DNA of 64,000 bases, taken from contig BROG01000227.1 in the NCBI GenBank assembly GCA_030159075.1, forward strand, positions 724,001-788,000, written 5' to 3'. A program made the position numbers and the translations under genes. Source of the stretch: Atrina japonica (Eukaryota; Mollusca; Bivalvia; Pterioida; Pinnidae). Shown piece after piece: positions 23,601 to 36,600 of the stretch. Position 1 is the stretch's first letter, and every line of letters starts with the position of its first letter. The notes under the pieces were generated by a model. That model saw nothing but the letters and a program-made list of their open reading frames with translations. It made no database searches and was not told the origin of the DNA.

Positions 23601-24529
23601 ACACACAGTTGTGTTGACTGACTTTGATGCACTTGTTTTATGTAAATACAATTTATAAACAAACATTTATAGGTGAGATAATAATCTATGTGCAGTTGTG
23701 AAAAGTGGAATCATATTTGGACAAGATAGAAATCTGTTTATAGTTGTCAAGTGGTAATATGAATGGATAACAGAAATCTGTCAGACAGGCATTAAATGGG
23801 ACAACAGTTTGATAATTGAGGAATGTGATTGTTGTCAAAAGTGGTAAACATTTATTATATTTTTGTTTAAAGTCATTAAAAGTGATAATTCATTTTGAAT
23901 AGCAATTGTTGTTATTTTTAATTGTAACAATAAAATATATTCTTATGTCAAATTAGACCTACTGATTGAGGACCAGTAGCTGGCTATGGTGTGATTCCAT
24001 CTTTAATATGTACAATGACAATATTTTTTTCTTCAGTTTAAGAAAAATGTCCAACATCTTATGATTGATCTATAAATAAACCTCAGAAATTTGTGTTCTA
24101 TATAGCCAAAACCATGTAATATTTGTTAACCAGCTACTGGTCCTGGCTGGTTACTGGTCCCTGGCCAGTAAAGTACTTTTTGGAGTCAGGATATACATGT
24201 ACTGTAAAATCATCAATTTTGGCTGAGGATTTACTTTTGTTATTTCTGTGTGTAAACAACAACAATGAAAATAAATCTGTGATGAAATCATTTACTTAAA
24301 TGGTGGAGAAAGGTATATCTCAAACTCATTGAAAATTAATGTCAATGAATTAATTTTTAAGGAAAAACCATGAAAATTTAAATTCATGAAAATAAATGAT
24401 TTCACAGTAGGCTAATATAGAAGTTTGTGACAGAACTAAAATATGATATGATTTAATTCTTTGATACATTGTACTATCATAATGTGTAACATGATACACT
24501 TACTACTTTGTATGTATCATATTGCAGCT
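23601..24529. other. AT-rich stretch downstream of TEX30
   Basis: No gene is visible. An AATAAA at 23929-23934 is a candidate TEX30 polyadenylation signal. Short repeats of GACCAGTAGCTGG / CCAGCTACTGGTC face each other near 23970 and 24130. Confidence 0.45.
23929..23934 (+). terminator. Candidate polyadenylation signal AATAAA for TEX30
   Basis: A canonical hexamer about 1.2 kb after the stop. Its use would place the tandem array in the 3' UTR. Only RNA data could confirm it. Confidence 0.25.
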
Positions 24530-25800
24530 TATGACATATGATACACCTGGAGCACTTACTATGTATCGTATTGCAGCTCGTGACATATGATACACCTGGA
24601 ACACTTGTTATGTATCTTATTGCAGCTTGTGACATATGATAGCCTACACTTGGAACACTTACTATGTATTATATTGTAGCTCATGACATATGATACACCT
24701 GGAACACTAACTACCGGTATGTATCATATTGCAGCTGGAGACATATGATACATCTGGAACACTTACTATGTATTATATTGCAGCTTGTGACATATGATAC
24801 ACCTGGAACACTAACTACCAGTATGTATCATATTGCAGCTCGTGACATATGATACATCTGGAACACTTACTATGTATTATATTACAGCTTGTGACATATG
24901 ATACACCTGGAACACTTACTATGTATCATATTGCAGCTCGTGACATATGATACATCTGGAACACTTACTATGTATTATATTAGCTTGTGACATATGATAC
25001 ACCTGGAACACTTACTATGTATTATATTGCAGCTTGTGACATATGATACACCTGGAACACTTACTATGTATCATATTGCAGCTCGTGACATATGATACAC
25101 CTGGAACACTTTCTATGTATTATATTGCATCTTGTGACATGATACATCTGGAACACTTACTATGTATTATATTGTAGCTTGTGACATATGATACACCTTG
25201 TGACATATATGACATATGATACAACTGGAACACTTACTATGTATTATATTGCATCTCGTGACATATGATACACCTGGAACACTTACTATGTGTGATATTG
25301 CAGCTCGTGACATATGATACACCTGGAACACTTACTATGTATCATATTGCTGGTGACATATGATACACCTGGAACACATATGATACAGCCTGTGAACACC
25401 TGGAAACTACTATGTATGTATCATATGATACACCTGCAGCTTGTGACATATGATACACCTGGAACACTTACTATGTATTATATTGTAGCTTGTGACATAT
25501 GGTACACCTGGAACACTTATAATGTATCATATTGCATATTGCATCATGACATATGATACATGTAGAACACTTATTATGTATCATATTGCACTGGAACTCT
25601 TACTATGTATCATATTGCATCTTGTGACATATGATGCACCTGGAACACTTACTATGTATTGTGACATATTGCACACTTGTGACATATGGTACACCTGGAA
25701 CACACTATGTATAATTGTATCGTATTGCACCTGGCTCATGACAGCTGGTATATGATACACCTGGAACACTGTTATATTGCAGCTCGTGACATATTGGAAG
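24530..25800 (+). repeat. Tandem array, unit about 50-60 bp, about 20 copies
   Basis: The unit reads GTGACATATGATACACCTGG, then AACACTTACTATGTATCATA and TTGCAGCTC. Copies are regular to about 25300 and then scrambled. The unit contains small palindromes (GATACA...TGTATC, CATATG). Open frames over it are products of the repeat and not genes. Confidence 0.9.
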
Positions 25801-27200
25801 CAATATGAAAGTTGGGGGCTAAATACAACTGAAAACACTTACACACATACGCCAGATAAACTGGAACACTTGGGGGCTAAGCCCCAATTTTCAACTGGAA
25901 CACCTATGTCTATCTTTGCACCTGGAAAAAAAAGTGGGATAGCTCGTGACAAGATACCCCCCCCCCCCCCCCCTTGGTTCCGACGCCTATGCTTATTATG
26001 TATCATATTGCAGCTTGTGACATATGATGATACACCTGGATCATGTGACTATGTAAGTGGAACACTTACCCATGTACATTCAGCTTCTGTATGCAATTAT
26101 GTATCATATGTGTATATATGCACCTGGAACACTTTATGTCCATTTGTAATGACTAAGTTGGTTGCAAACAAGAAGTCCAAGGTTGGATCCCTGGTTCACA
26201 TTAATACCTCACACTTCTTGAAAAATTGGTGACATTCACCAAAACATTTGGCAAAAGAAGTGAAAAAACACATATCATACAGATAAGACTTTAACTCATC
26301 ATAGGCCCTGAAAAATTTGAATGGACTAAACCTTCTTAAAAAACAATGAACTTAAGATCAGTCCAAATATTTGTCTATCTTTAGTGGGTGGGGGACTTAA
26401 GCTCCGACGCCTAGGCCCAGTGTCATATTGCAGCTTAAGCATATATTCCATATTAAGGTATCCATTGTATAAAAGATCCAAATACATTGCTGCCTGGTAA
26501 ATGCATAGGCGTGGTTGCAAACGGAAGTCCAATGGGGGCTAGGGCCACTTTTTTGGAAAAAGACATTCAGGCATAGGTGTTGGCAAAAAATTGGAGATTA
26601 GCCCCCAAGACAGTTTCTTTAACTCGTGTGTGTTCTTGAATCAGTTGGTTTAGCCCCCCCACTTCTGGCGTGTGTGTGTTTTAAGTTAGTTTAGCCCCCC
26701 ACTTTCAATTTGCTTCCGACGCCTATGTAATGTACTACAATGATTATATTTTATAATAGATAGGTATGTCCATTGTATGCTACAGATAAATGGTTTACTG
26801 GGACCAGATGTTAAAAGGGGGAGTAACTCTTGCACATCAAATTTGTTATTTTGGATTAGGCCATTCCAAGTTTTTGTTTTATTTTCAGCATCCACCCTAA
26901 AGTAAAAAACCTATATAAATAATTTTATGCCTGCGAATGTCTTTTTGTTATTGTTTATCAATCTAAGTAGTAAAAAGGAAGAAAAAATTGAAATAAAATC
27001 ACAGCTATTCCCCCTTTTAACATGGTGCCACAATATATAAAGACTAACAGGCTTTGCCTATCACTGATGGTGCTAAAAACTCTAGCAAAATGGAAAGATA
27101 AATATCAATTTTTATCAGTTACAGCGTTGAAAGAGATCGTTTTTTGAAGGTTATTGTCTCCTAATTGAAACATTGCTATGAAAATTTGTTATTTAATAGT
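25801..27200. other. Repeat-rich intergenic stretch
   Basis: A run of 17 C lies at 25957-25973. Three copies of CCGACGCCTA (25979, 26405, 26716) mark ends of a short repeat family with GGGGGCTAAGCCCC-like blocks. The segment from about 26555 to 26728 reads in minus sense from CATAGGCGTCGGAAGC to CAACACCTATGCC, which looks like a small element with inverted ends. No gene was seen. Confidence 0.5.
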
Positions 27201-27252
27201 GCAGACGTCTACCCCATTGTGATCCGCCCATACAGCATCTATTGAGTTTAAA

Positions 27253-27264
27253 TTTCGCGCCAAT
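27253..27264 (+). promoter_or_regulatory. Candidate E2F site overlapping a CCAAT box upstream of APLF
   Basis: The sequence TTTCGCGCCAAT combines an E2F-like TTTCGCGC with CCAAT, about 340 bases before the APLF start. E2F plus CCAAT is common in promoters of S-phase and DNA-repair genes. A motif match only. Confidence 0.35.
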
Positions 27265-27600
27265 GAAATCTTATTATTTCCCTTGTACCCACTCTCCAAT
27301 TTAGAGGTTATAAAAGTAGCAACAAAACTATCAGATTTGAGAAAGCGTCATGCTTTAGCCAGGAAGATTGTGCATGTATTGCACATGTGTGCCAAACCGT
27401 AGCGATTTAAACAGATCACATATGCAAAAGAGCCAATGTAGAAATAATTTCTGTTTTGTTTTTGCTAATTTTGCAAAGTGTAAAGACTTTATTGCTGGTC
27501 TACGTGATCGAATTTTTGTTGTCTTCGACTTCGTTGTCTAATGTTACATTGATGTGAATATCAAGCAGTTGCTTATATTTACGTTATTTGAAGCAGCATT

Positions 27601-30600
27601 ATGTCTGGTATAAAATTAAAACCGATTGATGGAGGGGACATTATAGACGTTCCGATCGCCAAAACTGTTATTGGAAGAGGCCCGTTTTTGAAGGTAGTTT
27701 ACCTATACTGGCTGTAGTGTACTTCAATGACAAAATATAATCATACTCCCAGGCTGGCCAAACCCAGATTTAACAGCTTCATTTCTCCCAAATAGTCTGA
27801 CTTTATGAGTTCCAATATAAGAATTAACTTGATGGAGTTCTTTTGCTAATATTTGCAATAAACTTTGTCTTAAATAGAGATGCACTACAAGCTGCTATCG
27901 CTTATAGAGATTTGAATTGAAAACTGCTTTTGTTGAAAAATAATGATTTCAACCCTGAATTTATTTCGGCATCAAGTAATATTGGCACTGAGTAATTTTT
28001 GCCATTGTATAAGTCACTTAAACACTTGTGCAATTATATTTGTCACTTATCTTTTCAGCTTCAGGTATTTTCCGGCACTTGAACAGGTAATATCGATGGC
28101 TAATTTTAATTAAGATAAATCAATTAGTATCGCATAATGAAAATTAATTTCTAAAAATAAAGTCTTAACAGGTGTTTTGGAAAGTGCCAAAATTACTTGC
28201 CAAATTTACCTGACACCATCAACTCTTCCCCTGGTCCAGGGCTCGTGGTTATGGGCTGATGAATGTTTCAGCCAAAGAAAACTTTAACTTGGGGCATTTC
28301 AGCCATGGAAGTCCCAAGATAAAGAATTTTTTAACCATATTTTGTTTTTTACCATTTTCAAATTTTCACTTAAATGAGAAACAGATAAATGTGAGGTGTT
28401 GTACATTTCCACTTGTGCTATGAATTATTGCAACCATATATCCCATCAGGGACATTAATAAATAAGCACAGACTGTTGTCAGTGTGTTTTGAGAATTTTT
28501 TTTAAAACACAGCATGGTCCCATGTCACAGAAGGTGTGGCATGTAAAATGTCCCTCACTGCATTGGGGACAGTCCATAGCACGGAAATAAATTTGGACTC
28601 TAAATCATAAGAATAAACTACAATATCTATTTTTTTTTTTTAGGTTGTTGACAAAAAAGTATCAAGAAATCATGGTATTTTGGAAATTGAAGACAACAAG
28701 CTTTATCTTACACCGGTATGTTCATCTTAATCAAAAATAGTATTGGTGTGACTCTCGTTCTGTTTTATATTTGAATTTAAATTCCACACATAATTAACCC
28801 TTTCAACCCTACAGACAATAATAGACTGGTCTTAAACAATAGAAAAGAGCATACCACTCAGACATTCAGGGGTGAAAGGGTTAAACCATGGACAGATTTT
28901 TACAATATATTCACAAGTTTTTACAACATGCTGAAATTGATTTTTTTAAAGGGTGAACTGAAAATGATAGAGCTAAAACAATCGAGCACATTGATCTTGT
29001 CTATAAAAATGAGCTCACATTCTATACATTTACAAAAGTGGGTACTTATTCTACACATCAACAGAAGTGAACATAAAATCTGTAGAATTTAACATGTACC
29101 CACAAAAGTGAGCACAAAATCTACACTACAGATTAAAGCATATATTTCATACACCTACAAAAATGCACATACAATTTACAGAATTCAGCACATTTTCTTT
29201 ACATCTACTAAAATGAGCATAAATCAACAGAATCCAGCACATGTTATCTACATCTACAAAAGTGAACAAAAATCTACAGAATCAAGCACATTTTATACAT
29301 CTATAATAGTGAGCACACAATCTGCAGAACTAAGCACACTGACAAAAGTGAGAACAAAATCAATACATGTATAAAAGATAATGTTTTGAAATTTAAAACA
29401 CAAATCAAGCATGGTTTACAGTATTTTAATCATTTGATGTAGATGAAGGATATTTTGATACTGCAGTCAATCTCTCGTGCTATGATATTGTAAACACAGC
29501 ACTAATCTGAATTGACCTATTGCCAAATGTCTGACATGCCACCTTTTGGCAAACTTTTCTATTATGACATCGTAGTTAAATGGCCAGTCAAACATTTGTA
29601 TGATTATGACGTTGCAATCAAATGACATGAAAAAAGCACATAGAGAACCATTTGTCGGATATTTGGCGTTAGGTCAATTCATTAAAAGTGAGGCAACTTC
29701 CTCCCATTAAACTTTAATGTCTTCCAAAGGGAAGTATCAGTATGTGAAAAAACAGTAAACACGCTCTAAATTCACAAATTTTTGGCCCCTCGGCCTTTAT
29801 CAAATGAAAGACGACAATATGTAGATAAATGATATTTTGATACTGCAATTAATCTCTCTTGTTATGATATTCAATTATAAACAGTTGTCTTTCTCTTGAT
29901 AAAGGCCAAGGGTCCGAAAATTTGTAAATACAGAGTGTGTTTACTGTTTTTATTCTCCCATTAATTGCTGCTTTCCAACTGTATTATAACATATTTTGTT
30001 AAAATGACAATCTTAAGTTGAGATACATGTATAATACTCTACAACAATGTTTATGTTGTTGAAAACTTTTTTTCATTTGATGTTTGTTTTCTAGACACAC
30101 AGTAACCCATGCTTCTGCAAGAAAGATAGTATGACAACAGCATTACAAAAAGATAAGAGGAAATTACTTCAGGACGGGGATGTGTTTGGCTTATTACCAG
30201 ATAAACTGTTTTTTCAAGTTATACAGAATGTGTCCAATGGGTCAGCAAAGAGGTCAGATACTTTGCTGTAATAGATTATTTAAAATGATTTGATTGGTCA
30301 GTTATTAATACAATTGTTTAGAAACTATAACTTATAAACCTTGAGATTTTGTGTTTAAAATTTAAGTGTAGAGAGATTTAAATTTATATTTGAAAGGATT
30401 ATAATACCTCAGAATAAAAGTCCTAAGCAAATGTTAACTTTATTTTTTAATCCTATACAGAGTAAAAATGAGAAATACAGTGAAGCCTGTCTTGAGAGAC
30501 CACCTGTCATGAAAGTCCACCTGTCTTTTAAGACTACATTTAAAAAAGCACTTAGTTAAATAACTCTGTAAATAAAACCTCTTTTGACTCTCTTGAGAGA

Positions 30601-33600
30601 CCACCTGTCTTGAGAGACTACATTTCAGTGTCAGAAAGGGTGATATCTCAAGGCAGGTTCCACTGTGTAATGATAGGATTTAAGTTTGGTATTTGAATTT
30701 TATAGCGATGATGTCAAAGATGAAAGTTCCAGACAAGAGGAGATAACTTCAGGCAGTAAGACAAAAGGTAATGTAATTTACAAACGTTTCTAGCTCATCA
30801 ACACCTAAAAATAATGGACTCCTTTGTAAATCAATGACTTAGACCAGACAAAATGTGTCTTTAGGGGTGTTTAACCATGTAATGATTTCAGTAACTCTTA
30901 CCTTTCATTCACCCCAGTCACTTCATTGTTGATTATAATGCAGTTCTTACTTAAAAAGAAGGTTAGAACTAAGTGATATTTGGTGAAGTCCATGTCCTTA
31001 ATGTAAATATTCATCTGTTTTGACTTTTTCTGTTATCCCTCTCTTTGTCCATCCCTCTCTTTTTAAATTGTCTCTTTTCTGTCTCTTTGTAAGCCATCTC
31101 TTTGTCTCTTTATCCATCCCTCTCTTTGTCTCTTTCTAAGCTGTCTCTTTGTCCATTTCTTTGTCTGTCCATCTCTTTGTCTGTCACTTTGTAAGCTGTC
31201 TCTTTGTCCATTTCTTTGTCTGTCCATCTTTGTCTGTCTCTTTGTAAGCTGTCTCTGTCCATTTCTTTGTCTGTCCATCTCTTTGTCTGTCTCTTTGTAA
31301 GCTGTCTCTTTGTCTGTTTTTTTGTAAGCTGTCTCTTTGTCTGTCTCTTTGTAAGCTGTCTCTTTGTTCATTTCTTTGTCTGTTCATCTCTTTGTCTGTC
31401 TTTTTGAAAGCTGTCTTTTTGTCTGTATCTTTGTAAGCTGTCTCTTTGTCCATTTCTTTGTCTGTCTCTTTGTAAGCTGTCTCTTTGTCTGTCTCTGTGT
31501 AAGCTGTCTCTTTGTTCATTTCTTTGTCTGTCCATCTTTGTCTGTCTCTTTGTAAGCCGTCTCTTTGTCCATTTCTTTGTCTGTCCATCTCTTTGTCTGT
31601 CGTTTTGTAAGCCGTCTCTTTGTCCATTTCTTTGTCTGTCCATCTCTTTGTCTGTCTCTTTGTAAGCTGTCTCTGTCCATTTCTTTGTCTGTTCATCTCA
31701 TTGTCTGTCTCTTTGTAAGCCATGTCTTTGTCTGTCTCTGTCTTTCTCTGATTTAAAGCAACAACAACCAAAAGATAATTATCAGACTGAGTCTAGAGGA
31801 TGAATTTAGGACAAGAATTCTTTTTATAGTTACCTAATATTCAGTCTTAAGAAAGTACATTTTGTTAATTTAGTGTCTGAAAAAAGAAATGCAACATCCA
31901 ACATTTTTTTATAAATATGAATTTCTCAAAATTTTGCGTGCTTGAGACATGCAAACATGATCATGCTACAATTGTCTGAACAACCAGTGTGCCAAATATA
32001 AGTGTAACATGGTGCTTATTTCTTTCTTTTCAAAAAGACACTGAATAATTAAAGTGAATTATATTTTTTCACATGTTTGGTTTCTTTTTTGGGCAGTATA
32101 GTTTCCATAATATACCGTACCGGTACTATATTTATGATCATCACATAATGATTGTAATTAATATTCATATTAAATGCTTACCTTTTTTTTTTATATGTTT
32201 TACATTAATCTTATGATAATTTCTTACAGGTGATGGAAAATTATCCAAAGAAAAGGTAAGTATTTGTACTGTAAATTCCTTACAATTAATTTTTCAAAAT
32301 GCCTCTGACACCTGTAAAGCAGGTGACACTAACAGAATGGTGACAGTTTCTGTGAAAATGAAGTAATATCATTGTCCTAATGGCCATATAAATGTGGTAG
32401 GGTAGTAATATGGTGTTCTTACTAGCTTGAATTAGTGGGGTTTCCCCAGTAGCTGGATGGGTAGAGTGTTAGACCCAGAGGTCCCAGGTTTGAGTCCCAT
32501 CAGAGGCAGAATTTGTCTCTGGCACCCACGTTTGGACCTGGATTCTTTCTGGTAAAGTGAAGGTGATTATCCAGGAATATCACCCCACTGGTGATAGCGA
32601 CCTCTAAACAAGTAGGGATGACTCTTTCAATGGATGGGGATAATGTGGCAGGGTAGTTATATGGTGTTCCTACTAGCTTGATCTAGAGGGGTTTCCCCTT
32701 TAGCTTGATCAGTAGAGCACCATACTTGTCAACTAGGTGTCCAAGGTTTGAGTCCCATCAGAGGCAGAATTTGTCTGTGTTACATATAAACAGAAGTTAA
32801 TCTATAAATTATACAAAAACACGTACATCAGTAAACAGTGTCATGCCAAAAGTCAGTCAATTTTTGCCATTTTCCTTGATCTTTTTTAAATACCTGCCAC
32901 AAATAAATGCGTTCACAAATTCTTGTCAGAATTCACATATTTAAACAAGTCTACTCATTTTCATGTGATGTTAGTTTTAAACTCAGTTTATTTCTGAGAA
33001 GCAACAAGTTTTCTTTGTAGTAATTATTTTGTTGTTGTCATTTACTACTATGAACAAAGGAGAAATTGACATTGTAAATTTCACCTCTCACTTATTTTGA
33101 GTAGTTTATGGCTTTCATAAAGAGAAACTGACACTTTCCAAACCACTTTAGAAAGTGAATGGACTTTTACATTGTGCAAAAAGTTTACAGGATTTCATCA
33201 AATATAAGAGCAAGGTGTATTATGTTTTTAAAAAGTTGATTTAGCACAGAAAGCTATGAGAAAATGACATTAGTTGACTCACTTTTGGCATGACACTGTA
33301 CAATGATACATCCACATTCCAACTCTGGAAACCACATGTGGTAACTTGGTCAGTTAGAGTATTCACTAGGCATGTGGAAGTTCTAGGGTTTAATACATGT
33401 CCGACTAAATCTGTAATAGCTGAATGTAAAGCTTGTTACTGTATACCTGGAAATTTTCACTCCCGTTTAATTTTCGCCCTTAGATGAGAGGGTAAATTTT
33501 AAAAATGAAAGCAAAAATTTCATTCCAAAAATTGACGCACGGACATATATGTCATCTATGAGACGATGGTGATTTAGGGTGAATTTAAGACAGGGTGATT

Positions 33601-36600
33601 TCTGTCACTTAAGAGTGAAAATTTCCAGATATAAAATATTCATATATCTTTGATCGTTTCGCTCCAAAATTGTCACATGATCATCACAGGTTTTCCAATA
33701 TTTGTTTTTATTTTTATTTTTGTTCTTTATCTTTCCAGGTAAAAAGTGAGAGGAAAATTGTACAGCCACCTGGGAAACAGGACATGACTATGCCATTGGA
33801 GAAGACGAGAGTTCTTCCATCTTGGCTGATACAAGTGGCTAATTCATCACCTGCAGTCCCCAAAAAGTCCCCAAAGAAATCACCTGTAAAGAGTGCAGGT
33901 AATACTGTGGTGCTCTGGCTATGTACAGTGGAACCTGTCTTGAAAGACCACCCCATCTGTCTGTGAAATGTTGTCTTACAAGACAGGAGGTCTTCTCAAA
34001 AGAAGTTGAATCTAAAGGATAACTTAATTAAGTGATATTCAGAAGATGGTCTTACAAGACAGGTGGTCTTCTATGACAATGGTCCCACAAGACATGTTCC
34101 ACTGTAATTTATTCAGTATTACTTACCCTTATTTAGAATTAAGTTTTGCCCTTCTACATGACTTGACATTTTATGTTTTTCTTGATAAGTTGAAATATTC
34201 GCAAAATAAAATTGGAAATGTAAAATGCTGTCATAGATTTAGCCTATTTAACAAATGACATCCATTTGTAAATTGTAAATGTTTAATTAATGAAAATTTG
34301 TTCCCGATATTGAATGAATTTGACAAAATTAACAAATATTTCTGTCAAAGAAAAACTGGAATCTATTTGGATTTATTCTTGGTACAAGATGTGACAGACC
34401 CTTTTCACTGGTTGATATTTATTTTATGGTAGATATATTTATAATTACCTGTATATATTGACAGTGTCTCTATAATTACCTGTATATATTGACAGTGTCT
34501 CTATAATTACCTGTATATATTGCCAGTGTCTCTGTAATTATCCATATGTTGACAGTGTTTCTATAATTACCTGTATATTGCCAGTGTTTCTATAATTACC
34601 CTTATATTGCCAGTGTCTCTATAATTACCTGTATATTACCAGTGTCTCTATAATTACCTGTATATATTGACAGTGTCTCTATAATTACCTGTATATATTG
34701 CCAGTGTCTTTATAATTACCTGTATATTGACAGTGTCTCTATAATTACCTGTATATATTGCCAGTGTCTCTGTAATTATCCATATGTTGACAGTGTTTCT
34801 ATAATTACCTGTATATTGCCAGTGTTTCTATAATTACCCTTATATTGCCAGTGTCTCTATAATTACCTGTGTACTGCCAGTGTCTCTGTAATTACCTGTA
34901 TACTGCCAGTGTCTGTTATTGCCCATATATTGCCAGTGTCTCTATAATTACTTGTATACTGCCAGTGTTTCTATAATTACCCTTATATTGCCAGTGTCTC
35001 TATAATTACCTGTATATTACCAGTGTCTCTATAATTATCTGTACATTGCTAGTGTCTTCTTGAAATATTCTGTATGTCAAATATTTGTAGCTGAACCACC
35101 TCCAAGAAAGAAGAAAGTGAGCGAATCAGAAGAGGATTGGGAAGAAGAAGAAGAGGTTAAACCTAAAGCCAGAGGCAAGAAAATAAAGAAAAAGTACAGT
35201 TCTGACAATGATGATGACAATGATGATGATTATGAAGAGGAAAGGAAGCCAAAGAAGTAAATGAAAATAGATGCAATTATAGTGGATAATTTATACCAGT
35301 GAAAAAGAATGTTTGATAAGAATAATTTCATTGCAGTCCTCATTGGTGCATTGAAATGTATTAACATTTTAATATCTGGGTTTGACTCCAACTGGAACCT
35401 AAACTGATTTTGTGAGAAAGTCTGCTAGTCTACCAATTTACTTGTGAATGGCAGATGGTCTCTTCCCAGGTATTTTGTGACCAGGTTTAATCCTCAGCCA
35501 TTAAAAAACTGGTCACCACTGTATAATTGAAAAATTAATGAGGCTCTGATAAAATACCATTTAAACTTAGATATATTTTTCCTGTGCCCTTTCAGTCAAT
35601 TTCATTCAAATTTGGTTTGTAGACTTAAAGGTATAAATAACTGAATATCCTTTTTTCCTGTTACCTTTTGAGCAGGTTCTGAACTATAAATAGATAACTA
35701 ATTTTCTAAAAAGATTTTATTAGAATATTTAGCTGACAAAGTGAGTGCATAGTTTAATTACAATATTTATATGTGCAAAAAGTAAGCCTTCAAATGCTGG
35801 AAGATATTTGATTTTGAAATTACATGTGGCAACTCTATAATATTTTGATACTTCAGCCCAGAAATATACTTTGAGATAAGCAAATTTTCGAAATAAAAAC
35901 TTCAAGATATTTGGAATAAAAGTACTATAAATATGTATTAAAAAAAAAACTGAGACTGGCTGATCGACTTTGACATGACAGGATTTTCTCCCATTGTTCA
36001 CAGATTTTTCCTTCATTTTAATGGGCAGTGATTCCCTTGTCAACCCCTAGGTGTTGACAAACTACATGTGCTATGAGGTCACAATACAATTTATGATGTA
36101 GGGTGTCTGTGATGTTTAGAATGTATTGCATATTGTCAGATTTTATTTGCATAGATCTACATATACATGACTTTAAAACATGAGAGAAAAATAATCAACC
36201 CCTACCTTGAGGGTATGACAAAAGAATCTCAATTCTCAGAATAAGATTCTTGAATGACAAATGCTCGGCAAGCCTTGGGTTTGTCATTCAAGTATCTTAC
36301 CCCCGGATTGAGATTCCTTTGTCATACCCTTAAGGTAGGGGTAGATTCTATTATACAACTCATTTGATTTCAACATATAGAGATTTCACTGTGTATGTAT
36401 CTGATTGTAATGGATTAGGTCCTGTGTAGAGGCAGATAATCAGTGACTGTAGGAGAAAACACCCTGCATCTTGTGAAATATTAATTTATAAATCTGGTTT
36501 GTTTTAGGAAGGGAAGAAAGAAATATCAGGAGTCGAGTGAAGAAGAAGAAGAGAGTGAGTCAGAAGATGACAGGAGGAAAAAACGAAGGAAGACAAAAAA

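Larger units (their letters stand above)
27601..30252 (+). other. APLF: APLF exons 1-3: FHA domain
   Basis: The three exons give MSGIKLKPIDGG, TVIGRGPFLK, VVDKKVSRNHGILE and THSNPCFCKK, then LLQDGDVFGLLPDKLFFQV. GRG and SRNH are the phosphopeptide-binding positions of the PNK/APTX/APLF-type FHA domain, which docks on CK2-phosphorylated XRCC1 and XRCC4. THSNPCF also matches the human protein. Confidence 0.9.

Noticed and set aside
25314..26232. Frames over the GACATATGATACACC array
   Set aside because: Repeat translation, with overlapping open frames on both strands.
31063..31771. Long frames of KETAYKETDKE and LFVCLFVSC type on both strands
   Set aside because: They are translations of a pyrimidine-rich tandem array inside an APLF intron; several frames are open at once, which is expected from a stop-free repeat.
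33714..33956. Minus-strand frame opposite APLF exon 6
   Set aside because: Shadow of the plus-strand exon, which matches the APLF Ku-binding segment.
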